60,000 nt of DNA from Polytrichum commune. Taxonomy: Eukaryota; Streptophyta; Polytrichopsida; Polytrichales; Polytrichaceae. How positions within the stretch are numbered: position 1 is the stretch's first letter; the number at the start of each line of letters is the position of its first letter. Positions 1 to 12,803 of this stretch are shown in pieces. The notes below the pieces were generated by a model that made no database searches, was not told where the DNA came from, and saw nothing but the letters and a program-made list of their open reading frames with translations. The stretch lies in contig OX485806.1 of the NCBI GenBank assembly GCA_950295325.1, positions 8,682,001 through 8,742,000 of the forward strand, given 5' to 3'. The position numbers and the translations under genes were made by a program.

Positions 1-985
1 AGGGTAAAGACGAAGTTGAGGATTGACTGCATCGATATACGCCACTTGTTGCGTCCAGGCGGCTTTTCTCCACATTGTAACCTTGGATGCCGAGCCGCCC
101 CGTCAGACAAATCTCCACCAAGATTCGCGAGAGGCTGCAGGTGGCCGACGTACTGCTGCCATGGTTTTCGTCATCGTCAGCCACAATGTTGATGGTGCGA
201 ATGTTGTTCAATTGGTTGAAATGTTCTGTGCATCTCCAGCTTTCGGTTTCGGAGAAGTAGACAAATGAGCAGGTTTTGTTTAAGGCGCGCCTGAGAAGGC
301 ACACGATCCTGTAAGAATTCGTGGCTTTCTCGACCATGAAAATGCTCCCACGGTTTCCTAAAAAGTATGGCAACTCCAGGGGCGGGTAAGGCAACTTGCG
401 CCATTGCTTGGTCAGCGGGTTGCAAATGTACAAAGATTTGTTGGGCATGGGAACTTGACCAGGAAGTATCAAGTCTCCGATACAGAGGAGGCCTCCGCCA
501 CCTACGATCACGTGTGTCAACATGGTGCGCAAGGGCAGGTACGAGGAAATCTTGGGCAGTTTGTGCCATCCCTGGGTGCAGGAATTAAATACCAATGGTT
601 CGTCGACATTGAAGTACAATTCACGACATCAAGAATGCTGAAGTATCATCAGTCCCCGGACCCTGTCGACCTCCTCGCGGCCTGTAATTCGCACGAACCG
701 TGACTCACCACCATGCAAAATGTAATCCCCAACCACATTGTTCATCGATGTGCTAATTGCCCGAGCTCTGAAAAGGTCAGGTATCGGCAGCTTCGCGAGT
801 ACGGATTTGACCATGTCCTGGGGAAGGTTTTACCAAATCGGCGTAATGTCTCTTTCATCACTTGACTTAAAACAATAGAGTGGAGGCATATCGTGACCAA
901 TCCGAGTTAAATTTGTCGAGTACTCCTTTTCACCAGTACCACGCGCATCAGAGGTGGGTGCTTGATCCTTCGTCATGATGGTCAT
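1..985 (-). pseudogene. F-box protein pseudogene (5' end at right, runs off left edge)
   Basis: Read on the minus strand from an ATG at 985, the frame gives a hydrophilic N-terminus ending in ITPIW, then a TAA stop at 832-830, then in the same frame NLPQDMVKSVLAKLPIPDLF. That is an F-box helix (LPxDMVxxVLxKLPIPxLFRAR), which in this family binds SKP1 of an SCF ubiquitin ligase. After a frame change near 640-620 come WHKLP and CNPLTKQWRKLP, typical of the F-box-associated/kelch-like region. A second frame change near 372-366 leads to GSIFMVEKATNSYRIV and SETESWR, also typical. The stop reads as a Gln codon changed to TAA. One stop and two frameshifts make a functional protein unlikely. A CCCCAG acceptor-like site just after the stop leaves a spliced alternative for the first break only. 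The C-terminus lies outside the window. Confidence 0.75.
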
Positions 986-1640
986 CCTTCCCTGGCCTTT
1001 CCCATACTTTATACAGTATGCCTAAAAAATTCTACACTATATATACAAGGGCGGAAATCTTTACGAACATTGAAGAATGTGATTCTGTATCGCGGACTGT
1101 TTAATCTGCTCAGTAGCTGCTCCGGCTGTTTTTCATGCAGGTAAAGAATACGTTTAGTCCAATGCTTGTGATATAAGTGAATTTCGCAAACTAGGCATAC
1201 ATGCTCCCTTGAAAACCGTTCTACCTCTTTAAAACAATCTTTACATATTTCCAGTGAACCGTCTAGACTCTGACGTAACTGCACGCAATGGGGAAGGAAA
1301 GGGCTTCAGAAGCAGAGACCTAACAACCACAACAGTATGCTAGAGGAGACGACAAATCTCATGTGAAACTATCCCCTCAAGAGCCGAATTGCAATGCGTG
1401 CATACTTATAGAATACAAACCAAATGAGTGCTGGGATCAGGTGGAAGGAAACGTCATCCTAAGGAGTCACAAGTAGAGAAAGTGTCAAATGGTGAGCAAG
1501 AAGAAGCACCTGGATGTACGTAGATGACTCGTTGATCGCCTGAGGGATGCTCACAGGAACCGCCCTGATGATGACCGAGAGAATGAAGAGTGGGACGAGA
1601 GGTGGTCTCTCTTATAGCTGGACAAATTACGAGAATCTCC
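986..1640. other. Unassigned region between F-box pseudogene and triplicated repeat
   Basis: No reading frame with recognisable protein character, no RNA gene and no clear inverted-repeat element seen on either strand. Confidence 0.5.
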
Positions 1641-1659
1641 TGGCCTCCAAGACCAATCT

Positions 1660-2180
1660 CACTTGCAATTCGAGATCCAGTCTACTTGAAATGTCTCGGC
1701 AGGTGGGATTTAACACCCAAGTTCACAATTCTGAGCTATCGATACCATTTCTGTTTTATAGAAGGTGAGCATCTCAAGGTATGCTCCAGCTCACATTGTC
1801 AAATGGTGAATACAAACACTCACAAACTCTGACTCAACACTGTTGGGCAATGAACTGACATTCACATTCTCTGCAGAATCAGTTACTTTCACTTGACACG
1901 TCTCGGCAGGTGGAATTGAACACCAAAGTCACAATTCTGAGCTATTGATACCATTTCTATTTTCTAGAGGGTGAAGATATCAATAGCATGGTCCAGCTCA
2001 CATGATTGAATATGCATGCGAAACACTCACAAACTCAAATTTGACTCTGTTGGGCATTTAATTGACATGCTTATAATCTGCAGATTCAATCACGTTTACT
2101 TGAAATCTCTCGGCAGGTGGAATTTAACACCCAAGAACACAATTCTAAGCTACCGCCACCATTTCTAGAAGGTGAGGATA
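1660..2180 (+). repeat. Three tandem copies of a ~210-bp exon-like repeat
   Basis: Three diverged direct copies have cores at about 1664-1772, 1876-1973 and 2082-2172. Each shares a stretch around CTCGGCAGGTGGAATTTAAC, and the next two landmarks are ACAATTCTGAGCTA and a GTGARNAT-like end. On the plus strand the third copy reads openly as QSRLLEISRQVEFNTQEHNS followed by KLPPPFLEG and a GGTGAGGAT donor-like end; a CTGCAG acceptor-like site precedes it. Copy 1 keeps the same frame (SSLLEMSRQVGFNTQVHNSE), while copy 2 has stops. This looks like an exon with flanking intron that was duplicated twice. I do not recognise the protein family and found no neighbouring exons. Confidence 0.55.
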
Positions 2181-2965
2181 TCAAACCATACTCCTCGCAT
2201 GACCAAGTATGAAACACTCACCAGGACGTAGTTCTCAGAAATGCCATATTACAATTACAGAGCAGTTGAGTTATGTTAACTTGAAAATTCTGCAAATAAG
2301 CGTGTGGGTACACTCAAAGCCGAGCTAGGTGGATCCAGAGGAACTCCAAAACTCCTGGGCTCAAAATCCTTGTTTATATGGTGACTCCTGTTCCAAAACT
2401 TTCAATTCAACCCAGTCTTTAATTTCTGGACCTCATTTCAAGCAGCACGTCTACTTGAATATGATCCATCACTGTTGACCTTTTTTCAGTACCAATCGCT
2501 AAGTTGCAATTCTCTAACCTTTTATGTGAGGCCGCTGCAAGTCCTTGGCTTAAGCACCCGGATATCACATGGTTTACGTGTTTCCGACTTCTTTCTTTAA
2601 TAATCATTGAGTCTCTGTAAAGTGAACACTTTGGTAACAAGACACGGACATAAAAAGCAGCCAAGGTGCAGTAGAGTACTGAGAGAAGAGAATGGAGAGG
2701 AAATTGAAGATGTGTACATCATTTTACATGGAGCCCCTAAGGACGATGTTTTAGGTTGCCAGAAAAAAGAATTGAGAGACCCACCCTTAAAGACACATGT
2801 GCATGACTGATGTAAGCCTTAACGCCTATGAAATAACTGGGTAACTTTTTAAGAATGAGATTTACAAGATATCCTCAGTACAAGGCCTGAGTCCACCTGG
2901 TCGCAAGGTAGCCCATAAGCTTCACTTGGTCATCGCCTACAGCAGGCTGAAAGAGAAGATATCTA
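2181..2965. other. Unassigned, 3' flank of the coiled-coil gene
   Basis: Short open frames exist on both strands (for example plus 2607-2810) but show no recognisable domain. The 3' untranslated region of the minus-strand gene that ends at 2966 should lie here. No convincing poly(A) signal could be chosen. Confidence 0.4.
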
Positions 2966-5900
2966 CTAAGGATAAAAGAATCGGATACCATCTCCAACAG
3001 ACATCCTATCCACGAAGCTGCTTTGTCTGGTTGACACAGGACTTGAGCGCCCTGCCAAATTTGGAGATCCTTGTTGTGGAAGATTGGAAGTTGAGAATCT
3101 CCGTTCTTCTTGGTGCGGCCAGTCACTGCTCCCTTGAGATCGAAGTTTGGGCCCCCTCCCTCTGTCCCCTCCATAATCCGTCTTTGGACTGTGCAGTTTA
3201 TCTATTCCGTGGTAACTGCGCATTGAACAACAAAGAATTTGTTCCCTTATCAGGATCAACCATTTCATGAAATATTGACACAAAGAACTCCTTGGAGCAT
3301 GTGATGTCATAAGACGACCTCAAAGCATCAACACAGAACTAGACACCTACAGTCTGCCTGGGTCAGGCATAATTCCGAATCCAACTGGAATTAGTCAATT
3401 CCGTCGTCCATTATGTCCAGGACAGTGTAAAAGATGTTTACCTTGTGTACTCATTGGTTCTTTGAGACCTTCTTCCTATGATGGCCTTCCCAATTGAGTG
3501 GTTAAAGAACAAACAATGTATTCCAATTCAAGATCAAACATTGACAACTTCATGTTTCCTTATCCATACCTGCGTTCACTAGTTGCCGTGTATGTGTTTG
3601 GTGAATGAGGTGTCTTGGGACTGGAGTCACGTTGAATACTGAGTTTTGCTATGTGCAAAGCTCTTAGAATATCAGTCACTTTGCTGGTGGAGTCTTTGAT
3701 AGTGTTGAGTTTCGATGCTGGTCGTTCTAGAGTATCATCCTTCAAGACATCGTAGTCAGGATACAAAAGATGCGATTCCCCTTTTGAGAATCCTTCAGTA
3801 TTAGCCCTGACTACCAGATTGTTCGCATGAAGTTTTGTAGGACGCGGTGAGCTTTTCCTTGCCTGCGCCATTAGCAAAATATGCAATCAGATGCTTAAGA
3901 TCTTAACCAATATATGGTGAACAAACAAAATACATAGATGCAAGATATAGTTGTAGTTGGACCACCCAGCTGACAATCTACAAATGTCTTGGCTACATCC
4001 AATTGTCACAAAAAGCACAAGACAAACAGATAATGAATTTATTTCTTTCAGTCTAGACATCAACAGACTTGGGCGCACTATAGTACCTCGGCAGTCCCTC
4101 AAACAACTTACATACTCCACTATCTCCATTCCCCTGAATAGACATTGAGAAACAGGTCTGACAAGATTGGGCGATTGATCTCTCATTCGCGTATTACAAC
4201 TGAAATGGTAACATGATTGGCATGAATACCATAACAGACTGAACAGGTACAGTGAAGACGCACGAGTCATTAGAAGATCATCGAATTGCTCACCTGTGAA
4301 GGATTTTGAGAGTCACCCACTTCATTTAACTCATGTCTCTCTACATAAGGTGAATCTTCATCCCCTTGCCAACCGTCAACATTGGATGATGACCTCCAAG
4401 AAGTTCCAAGTCCTTCCATACTTCTGGACACACTTTCCAATCGCCCGCGATAGATTTCTCTTTCACCATTTTGTAGTGGATAAGTGGAGGGTACGTTAGG
4501 CCTAATATATGCATTACTATGCCCAGCCTGCGAATAAGGTGGCATCCTCTCCTGTTGTATTGGAGGACTTAGATATGGAGAATCCCATTGTGATTTGTGC
4601 AACTCTTCCCTTTCCATACTACTTCCGGAATCACCTACAAAGTCCCCGTTCCTGCCTCCCCTACTGGAGCCTTGTTCATAGTAGTCATCATTCTCTGTAA
4701 GGATCTGTCCTCTCTCCCCATTACTCCTGAGGTCTCTACTATTTCGTGGCAGTAGTCCGGACGATTCACTATAAAGATGTGGTGTAATGAAAGAGGGATC
4801 AAATGATCTCTCAAAACCCAAGTCTGTCGGTCCACTAGGATGTTCTTTACTCCTGTAAGAACCACCCTGAAGCTTACATGGTTGAAAAACCTTTTCTACA
4901 GGTGTTGAAGTAGGATAAGTATATGTGTGAGGAGAATCAAAGTGAGGGGCATGACTATCTACTTTTATGTTTTCTCTTTTGTAGAGAAATTTTTCTGAAC
5001 TTAATCTCTCTGAACTTAATGAATTTTCTATGCGTCCCTCTCTAGATGTTTCCTGCTGGCTCTCTGGTTCAGATCCTCCAGAAAATGGGGTTCCAGAATC
5101 ACTGTTTGTCCGACTGATGGAACCTTCCATACTGTGTCTTCTACCAGCCTGTCCAAGTCAGAAATTTGTCTAAATTAACAGAGAATTTCTCCAATTTAAT
5201 TCAAGGAACAAAAGGTATTTACAATCACTAAGCCATTCCCACTGCCAACTCGTCAAGAACAACTCAACTAAGTCTAAAACTCATACATCCTCTACTGTAA
5301 ATTGCACTATAAAGCAATGCATCCACTCAGATTCTTGGTAAACAGCTTTTGGAGGTTTGAGAGATTCGATTTGTGAACTTTGGTGGATTCTCTGTGACAG
5401 ATTAAGTTCCAGTTCCGAAAAAAACATGAATCTCATATTTAAAGTGATGTCCAACCAACAGCTTCACATAGTCTGTTGTCTGTTCAATTAATGATGCAAA
5501 AGATTGCAACAAGCATGCCAGAGAATCCCAGAATTGAGTAAATAACATAGTTCGCACCGAGTTTTGCTTGATAAAATAGTCCTGCTCCCATGCCCGCTGA
5601 ACACTTTCCTGTGATTCGTAACGCTCAATCAGAGAAGCCACCTTTTTGTTTGCTAAGTCCTGTTTCATTGCCTCAGCAGCTGACTCTCCATCCAAAAAGC
5701 GAGGACCATCCTTATCTGAAATGAAGAGTCATGTGGGTCATGGGGGTCATGGCTTAGGACATTCACTAGTGTTAATTTAGGTGATTCTCGTATGAACAAT
5801 ATTAGGCATGAACCTGTGAAACTCTTTAGTTTACAAAAATCACATGAAGGATGTCAAAATTGCTCCACAAACACTAATGAAAACATTTCTGCCAGTGCAA

Positions 5901-8900
5901 CATACCTCCTTTCTGAGTTTGACAAGAATGATCTGCCAGTATGCCATCCCTGTCCCCTAGCGGTATGTTGTCAATGCTGGACTCGACCAATTCTTTCTTT
6001 TCTGCAAAGGCCACACAAGGATGAGTATTATCATCTTCGAGAACAATCCACAATCCTCCTGAGGTTGGGCTTTGCTAATTTGAGTGAGCATGTAACTAAG
6101 TCCATAGTTAGCCATACCTGAGCTTTTTGGAAGAATGCCTTGTAGGACGAGTGGGACTTGACCCATCCATTTCAGAAGCTCCCCCTGGACAAGTTCCTTC
6201 TGAGTCCCATTTTCAGCCAAAGCAGCCATTGCCTCTGTCATTTGCTCCCACATTTTGCGTACCCGTTCTTCTGCAAAGGGTCTGATTTAAAGGATAGCAT
6301 ACGTCAATACCAGTAACTAAACTTGTTGCATTCAATGCTGTGAATAACTGGATGAGTTGTGAAACAAGGATCCTACTAAATTTCTTTGCCATTAGCTGTG
6401 CAGACTGTGTTGAAAGCTTTGATTTCAAATCTTATTGCAGTGGTTCTTAACACAGTAGGATTGGTTATCAAATCCACAGCTCACTACTCGTGCAGCTGTT
6501 ATTTGATAGCTTTTTGTGGTGAATGCACTGACAGATCGATAAGAAAAAAGTTAAAGAGAACGGCCACCTTCTCTCTGACTGTGTGAGCCCTGCTTTCGTA
6601 TAATATATACTTCCATTGTTGGTGGCCTTCCCGTCTGGACCAACACTTGAGACTTCATGAGCTTCCTGTCGCTGGATATCGTCATTCAGATTCTGGATCT
6701 CTGTCCCACAAAATTTCACTTGCTCTCCATTTTTATTAGGATCTAATCCCAGAGTCTCAGAGCCTAGATCCCGAGACTCCAGGTCGCTTGTCTTTGAGAA
6801 CTCTGAAATGCTTGCCTTTTGGTCAACTCCATTAACTAGGAAACCATTTTGCTCCTTGTGAGCATGCACTGAACATTCCTCCTGATGTGCGGATCCAGGT
6901 TCTTTCCTACTCTCTGGCGACTCCAGTTCTGAGGTGCTAACAACGGTTTCAGAGGTTTTGCCGAGCTCCCCAAGAACCTCAGGTGAAGTATTCTTCATTT
7001 CAAAGGTCTCCTTGGCTGGAATTTCAGCTGGATTAATTGGCAATCAACGACCAGATCAATAATAATCATAGAAAACAAGTTCAACTGCATGAAGGAAAGA
7101 TAATAAATTGAACAGCTTCACACGGTCATTGATCACAGGTTATTCTAAAGAACACAGAACAATGTCCTAAGGAAAAAACACAGCATAATTTGAAGAACTG
7201 TTATTGATCACAGCTTAATCAAAAGAACGAGAAAAATCCTTAAAGTTTGCGAATAACCAAAGTGGAGAGCACCGACACAAGAGGAACATGAAGACAAACA
7301 ACTAAGCATGGTGATAGACCTGCAGAATGCATTTTTAAAAGGGCTTCTGCTGTTGCCTCATCAGCTTTTCTCCTTAGTGTGATTTCTTCCTCCAATTTTG
7401 CCTCAAGTTCAAGAACCTGATACAGCAACGTAGGCAACCATCATGATACAGCCCCATTTGCCTTACTACTGAGGTGGCAATACGACTGGCCAAAACTTCT
7501 CGTCTACACTACAGGTCTAAGTAGAGAAAGTAAAGCTCCTAGATAGGACCTACTGCAAAGGTAACACGGTCGACCAGTTACGCTACATGATTTCACTCTT
7601 CCTCTTAGTGTACACTTTTTACTATATCCCACCTTCTTGTTCAGCTGCTTCACATGCTCTCTTGCAGCCTTTGATGAAGCACGCTCAGCCAAGAGCCTGG
7701 CTCGCAGGAATTCAATTGTAATGACAGCGGCTTCATCCCCTGAAGGAGGTTTCCTGGGCAAAGGAACAACCAGCATTGCACAATCTTAGTACTGACACTC
7801 CCCACTAGCATCCACTTATCCAGTGTTGAAAGGGAGGCCATTGCAAAATGAGGAATAGTAACTGCAACAATGTGACTCGACCCAACAAAAGGATGTACAA
7901 CTTACTGCGGGTTCATTTTTGAGTGGATAACAAGCACCACTTGTGTGAACTCACCTGTCATTTCCTGCTGCTTCACTTCTACTCTGATCCGTCCCCTGCT
8001 CCACATCTGTAGGTGAAACCTCCTCAAACGACTTACTTTGATCATCTCCTTCGCTATGGCCTAACTCCAGAGTCAAAAGCTTATGTTCACTTGGTAGTCC
8101 ATCCGAATTTTCACTGCCATTTACACTGCTCTTCGAATCTCCGCCTCCACCATTTCGACCTACTTTGGATACTGCCATTGCCTTATCCTGCTCATTTAGG
8201 TCCTCTTTAACACCATTTGAGTTCGTGACCTGCTCCTTCACAACCTCTATCGGTCTAATCTCGTGATCGGATTTGCTTTTCTTTTCGTCTAGCCGTTTTG
8301 AAGATTTCCACCTCAAAGGTGTTACAGGTGTGAGCGAAGTCGCAGTAGGGAGTCTGGCTATAAGTGGAGGCCCAGGCAAGCTTAGTTCGAAATCAATCTC
8401 ACCGGATGTCTTGGACTTTCTGAAAATATACATAACCACATAGAATCAAGATAGTATTACTACTCAGTACTACTAAGTACTACATTATGAATCTCGTCTA
8501 CTCTTCAATAACATAGAAAATAACAAAAACGAGCAAAAAGCTAAATTGGAATAATGAAGAAGAAGCCACGTAGAATCCTCATACAGGCTTCGTTGAATTT
8601 TATAAGGTCTTCTTAGGAAAAGAAGAATCTCAAATTAATATCCACGAGAATCTGGAAGAGTAGGAAGTCATTATAAGACAGCGATAGAGCAAAATCATTC
8701 CGGAGAAAGGTCACCAAGCAGGTTCTTCATTCGTTCGGATACTTAACCACGAAGAGCCGTGAACAATCAGAACTCTCACTAAATTTTGATAGGATAGACT
8801 TTACGTTATTCGAGCAACATGCGAAACTACATGAAGCAAGTGGTGAAACACTACATTGACAAGTGATCCTTCCGACGATTGCTATGCGCCAGCCAAAAGA

Positions 8901-9568
8901 GACTGGCTGTGTGACGGCGTTTCCTCCTTCAAGTGGCCTTAAGAAGAGAAAGAAAACAGACTAGTAAGACCGAAAGCCAATGAGAAGGTGCATTACACTC
9001 TTAAACAAATGCTCCTTACGACAGGGCTTTAGGCAAAGCGCATATGCGGACGCTGCGACCAAGTCGATGATATGGAGAGAGAAAAACTAAAACCATCTTC
9101 TCGAACCCAACAAAAGAGAATTGATCTGACGTCTTCAATATATGATCACGCCAGAAGTGACATAACAAAGACGTACAATGCACCTCCAATTTAAGGTATA
9201 CGTGTTCTTGCAGTACAAAGGTAGATATGTACCTTTCTAATTTGCATTCTCTTTTAGATGGAGATAAAGTACCACGGAGAAATGCTCGCATCGAGTTGTA
9301 GTACAGAACACTCTCGCTACAGCACTTAGATTCAGGATGGTCCTAAGTTAGAGTGGATGTTGCCTTGAAAGAGCCATGAGATGCAATACCTTCTACCGTG
9401 AAGGCTCGAAGGAGAATGCTTCTCTCCCGCCTTCTGATGCTCCTTAGCAAGAGACTGAGGAGGCTCTACGGAATCAGTCATGTTGTCAAGCTGAATTGTC
9501 ACGCCATCACCGCCATCACTACTCTGCATGGAAGGCGTCCCGGCTGGACGATTATCCTCTGATGTCAT
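2966..9568 (-). CDS. Plant-specific coiled-coil protein, 11 exons, 1027 aa
   Basis: Proposed coding exons, in order: 9568-9390, 8419-7955, 7753-7633, 7416-7320, 7027-6611, 6270-6118, 6001-5906, 5715-5558, 5148-4294, 3862-3570, 3215-2966. Every junction is GT/AG, phases agree throughout, and the sum is 3084 nt with one terminal stop. Residues about 216-287 form a charged helical segment (DEAAVITIEFLRARLLAERA, then VLELEAKLEEEITLRRKADE) that I recall from a plant family of uncharacterised, sometimes 'USO1-like', coiled-coil proteins. Around 535-555, IERYESQESVQRAWEQDY fits the family's second helical block, and DILRALHIAKLSIQ near 911-924 fits its VLLALKQAKLSLQ block. Residues 563-847 (exon 9) are Ser/Gly/Pro/Tyr-rich and probably disordered. 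No signal peptide or membrane segment. The start is the first ATG in exon 1 with a plausible acidic N-terminus. Function unknown. The exact ends of exons 1 and 11 are the least certain. Confidence 0.8.
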
Positions 9569-10091
9569 CAATAATCGTCAATCCAAAGCTTAGATGGAAA
9601 GCTTGTGGATGTAGTCTGTTGCAATGGATCCTCGAATGGCGTAATGCACCTCAAGAGCTCAATCGCGTCGTGAAAGCTCCGTTGCTTTCATTTCGGTGTG
9701 GCTACCTATTGTCTCGTATTGTGTAGTGTAGCTCCCTTCTAGCACTCAACCTTCGTGTAAATTTGCAGGAATGACTAGTGTCTGAGTCAAAGTACGTTCA
9801 ACCCGTCGATAACGCTTGGAACCGTTTAACATCCAATGCCGCAGGTTCCACAATTGCAGCTCTCTGCAGCAGCTTCCTCCACCACGGACAGCCTTCATGC
9901 TTATGGTTCTTCAAGATTTACTCCATTCTCTCCCAGAATCTCTCAGAAATGCGAAAGGGGTTGAATCGGACTGAAATTTTCTCTGCAACTCCTCGCAATT
10001 TATTCGTCCACGGTACCTCGCACTTCCACGAACGCTTGTCTTGCTTTGATACCCCTCACTGTGTTCCCTGCAGCTACGACTATCTGCCCAC
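9569..10091. promoter_or_regulatory. Upstream region / probable 5' leader of the coiled-coil gene
   Basis: About 520 bp between the first ATG of the minus-strand coiled-coil gene and the tandem repeats further upstream. It must hold the 5' untranslated region and core promoter, but I could not pick a specific TATA box or transcription start. A plus-strand open frame crossing it (9778-10353) has no protein-like features. Confidence 0.4.
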
Positions 10092-10815
10092 GAATATAAC
10101 AAGCGGCCCCACCCTCCCTTACCGTACCTGGCCTATCAGTGCACTGAATTCCTCTCCTCTTGCTCAGACGCATTTGCAGCTCGTATTAAAAACTCAACGT
10201 CACAGACAACAACAACCGACTAACTTTCTTTTTTCTCAAACGTTCCTTAGAATCCACTCTGTAAAGAAACAAGTCCTTGTACTCAATTTCAACACTCTGC
10301 ACTCCAATACTAGGACACAAGGCTTTCCGTCCCTTCCCCCCCTGCGAATATAACAAGCCGCCAGCTCTCTCCCTTCCCTTACCTGGCCTACCGGTAGCAG
10401 TGCACTGAATTCCTCGCTCTTGCTCACTCACGCATTTGCAGCTCAGATTAAAACCTCAACGTCACAGACAACAATCGACTATCTTTCTTTCTCCTTAAAC
10501 CTTCCTTAATATACTCTGTAAAAAAAGAAGAGTCCTCGTCCCCAATTTCAACACTCCCTACTAGAGCACAAGGCTCTCCGTCTCTTCCTGCCAATATAAC
10601 AAGCGACGTCTCTCTCTCCCCCTTACCTTACATGGTCTATCAGTGGATTGAAATCCTCCTCTTGCTCACACGCATTTGCAGCTCATAATAATTATTTAAA
10701 AAAACCTCGTCGTCACAGACAACAACAACCGACTAACTTTCTTCCTTTTTCCTCAAACCATCCTTAGAATCCACTCTGTAAAGAACGACGAAGTCCTCGT
10801 ACTCAATCAATTTCA
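10092..10815. repeat. Three ~250-bp tandem repeats upstream of the coiled-coil gene
   Basis: Direct copies begin at about 10092, 10345 and 10593, each opening with (G)AATATAACAAGC and running through TTGCTCACACGCATTTGCAG, CGTCACAGACAACAA, CGACTAACTTTCTT and ATCCACTCTGTAAAGAA. Copies are about 85% alike by eye and carry small length differences. Their position 0.5-1.2 kb upstream of the first ATG of the minus-strand gene suggests a duplicated promoter segment, but this is inference only. Confidence 0.7.
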
Positions 10816-11339
10816 CCACTTCCTATGCCCTTTCGACCACTTCACTCAACCTAACTCCAGCTCACGAATTACACCAAAGATTCCGTGTCCTCTCCAACCT
10901 CTCCACCACACTTGTCACCTTTACAGACTCCCCAACCGCTCCAAGGCTCTCTCAACAACACCGCGTCACAAATCACATCGCATCACCTCTACCTCCCCCC
11001 TCGACGTTTTGCCGTCCCGGCCGCGCACTGCTTAATCCGAAAAATCCCACCACCAGCCTACTCTGCTAATTCGCTCCGCCTGAGGTAACTCACTCTTCAG
11101 TGTCGCACCTCCGCTCGTCGTCCGTGCGCACTCTTTTCTAACTTAGAGAGCTGCTAATTCCGAGGTTTCCCCTGCTTACCACACCCATGTCATGCCATGA
11201 ATGATTCGCTGGTGGCAGTGATGAAAGAGCACTCTCTGCTTGCAGCTGAAACAGTTGCGCCCCGTTGTCGTAATGCTCTGAAAAGGCCTGTGCAAGGCTA
11301 TTATCGGTCTCCCCGCTGCGTCTCTTTCCCCCTTACCTT
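10816..11339. other. Unassigned C-rich spacer
   Basis: Pyrimidine-rich plus strand with short spurious frames; nothing recognised. Confidence 0.4.
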
Positions 11340-11645
11340 GCCAGTTTTCACCTCCACTTCTCTTACACCTCATATCTACCCGAAAGCAACATGTTGGACC
11401 TCTCCCTTCCGGACCGAATCTACCAGTTGCAACAGACACGTAGATTGTGTGTGAACGTCTTCCATGCATCATTCTCTCCCTTTCACCTCCACTTCTTCTA
11501 CGCGCCATATCTACCCAACGGGAACATGTTGGACCTCCCCATTAGGGCAGAGTCTACTCGACGAAGCCCACATGTGTGTGAACCTCTTTTGTACATTCTC
11601 TCATTTCACCTCCACTTCTTCTACGTGCCATATCTACCCCTCTAG
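11340..11645. repeat. Short tandem array of ~128-bp units
   Basis: The words TTTCACCTCCACTTCT, CATATCTACCC and ACATGTTGGACCTC recur three times (the last time in part) at spacings of about 127-130 bp. The overlapping open frames reflect the repeat, not a gene. Confidence 0.6.
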
Positions 11646-12528
11646 GATTATTATGTTGAGCCTCAACCTTTGTGCATAGGCCACACTAATTATCCCCAAT
11701 TAGTGCGCTTTTCTATTCAGAGCTATGCAGTGCTATACTGTTCCTCCTCTTTATAGTATGACATGTTTGGGAAACACACAAGAAGTTGCATTATCGAGGT
11801 GTCGTCTTTTCATTAATATGACAAATGGCGTAAAGTTGTCGTATTATTGAGGGAAGACGAAGACATAAGTAATATGAGCTTTAAAACATATACAACGAGT
11901 TTAAGCAATTTAGATGGTATGAAATAGTAACTTATAACTTCAAACAAATACAAATATTTTCAAGAAGTCTCGAAATAGGAGTCCAAAGATCTCTAGTGTT
12001 GCCTACCCAAGTTAGCAACTGTCATCTTATCTAAATTCCCTATTAGCTTTTGAAAACTAATCATTTCATTAACACCAAAATATAAAGAGATCTCTAATAA
12101 GAAACTAGACAACAATGATGCATGATGTTTAGCATCAAGATAGTGATGATACTATATCACCCGTGTACAAGGCAACATACTAGGCAGGAGGCCACTCTAA
12201 CCCTAACCATGTCCATTCTACACTAGTAACCGTAATTATCATTAAGTTCCCAATGATAAGTGAAGTTCCCAAGTGAAAATGGATATATTTTAGATGTACA
12301 TAACATAGATGAAAGGAATTTTAGCATTTACTACCTCTTTAATGTGACAAAACGGAGATTCTAAATGTTGCATTATTGAGTGTCGTAATCATATAGAAGA
12401 GGGAGTTTTGAACTAAAAAGTTTGGTCTCCCAAAAATGTGTTGTAATAACGAGGGTTAGACTGTAACTATTTGATGAGAATGTAATATTTTACCAAGCAA
12501 AGTCAATTGTGTTCTATAATGTCCGAAC
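11646..12528. other. Unassigned AT-rich stretch
   Basis: No coding or structural signal seen. A few words (ACACTAATTA) resemble the ends of the neighbouring foldback element. Confidence 0.4.
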
Positions 12529-12530
12529 TA

Positions 12531-12803
12531 CATTGTTTTGTCTAATTAGTGTGGGTGGAAAATTCATGTGGGTTGGAATTTAGTGCGGCCCACATTGGTT
12601 TGATAGTACTTGCCTTGGCTAACATCAGTATTTCTATAGTACTTGCCTTGCCTTGAATTTCCATCCAAATATGTAGACGAAAAAAAACCCACGCTGAGTT
12701 TTCACACTAGAAATTACAGTGGGCCATTTCAAATTATCATTAAAAAAAAATAGTGTGGGTAATTGGGAATTGATGTGGCCCACACTAATTAGACAGAAGA
12801 ATG
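12531..12803. mobile_element. Foldback MITE flanked by TA (family L, copy 1)
   Basis: The left end CATTGTTTTGTCTAATTAGT is matched by the inverted right end CATTCTTCTGTCTAATTAGT, both followed inward by GTGGG, and each terminus abuts the dinucleotide TA. The same ends occur in the copy at 19033-19252. Structure (long inverted repeats, TA target, no ORF) fits a Stowaway/mariner-type MITE. Confidence 0.65.

Noticed and set aside
9390-9397. Donor GTAGAA at 9396 for exon 1 of the coiled-coil gene
   Set aside because: It gives a phase that does not fit exon 2; the donor GTATTG right after 9390 fits and keeps the frame.
9778-10353. 191-residue plus-strand frame as a gene
   Set aside because: It runs into the 250-bp tandem repeats, has no domain character and lies antisense to the promoter of the coiled-coil gene.
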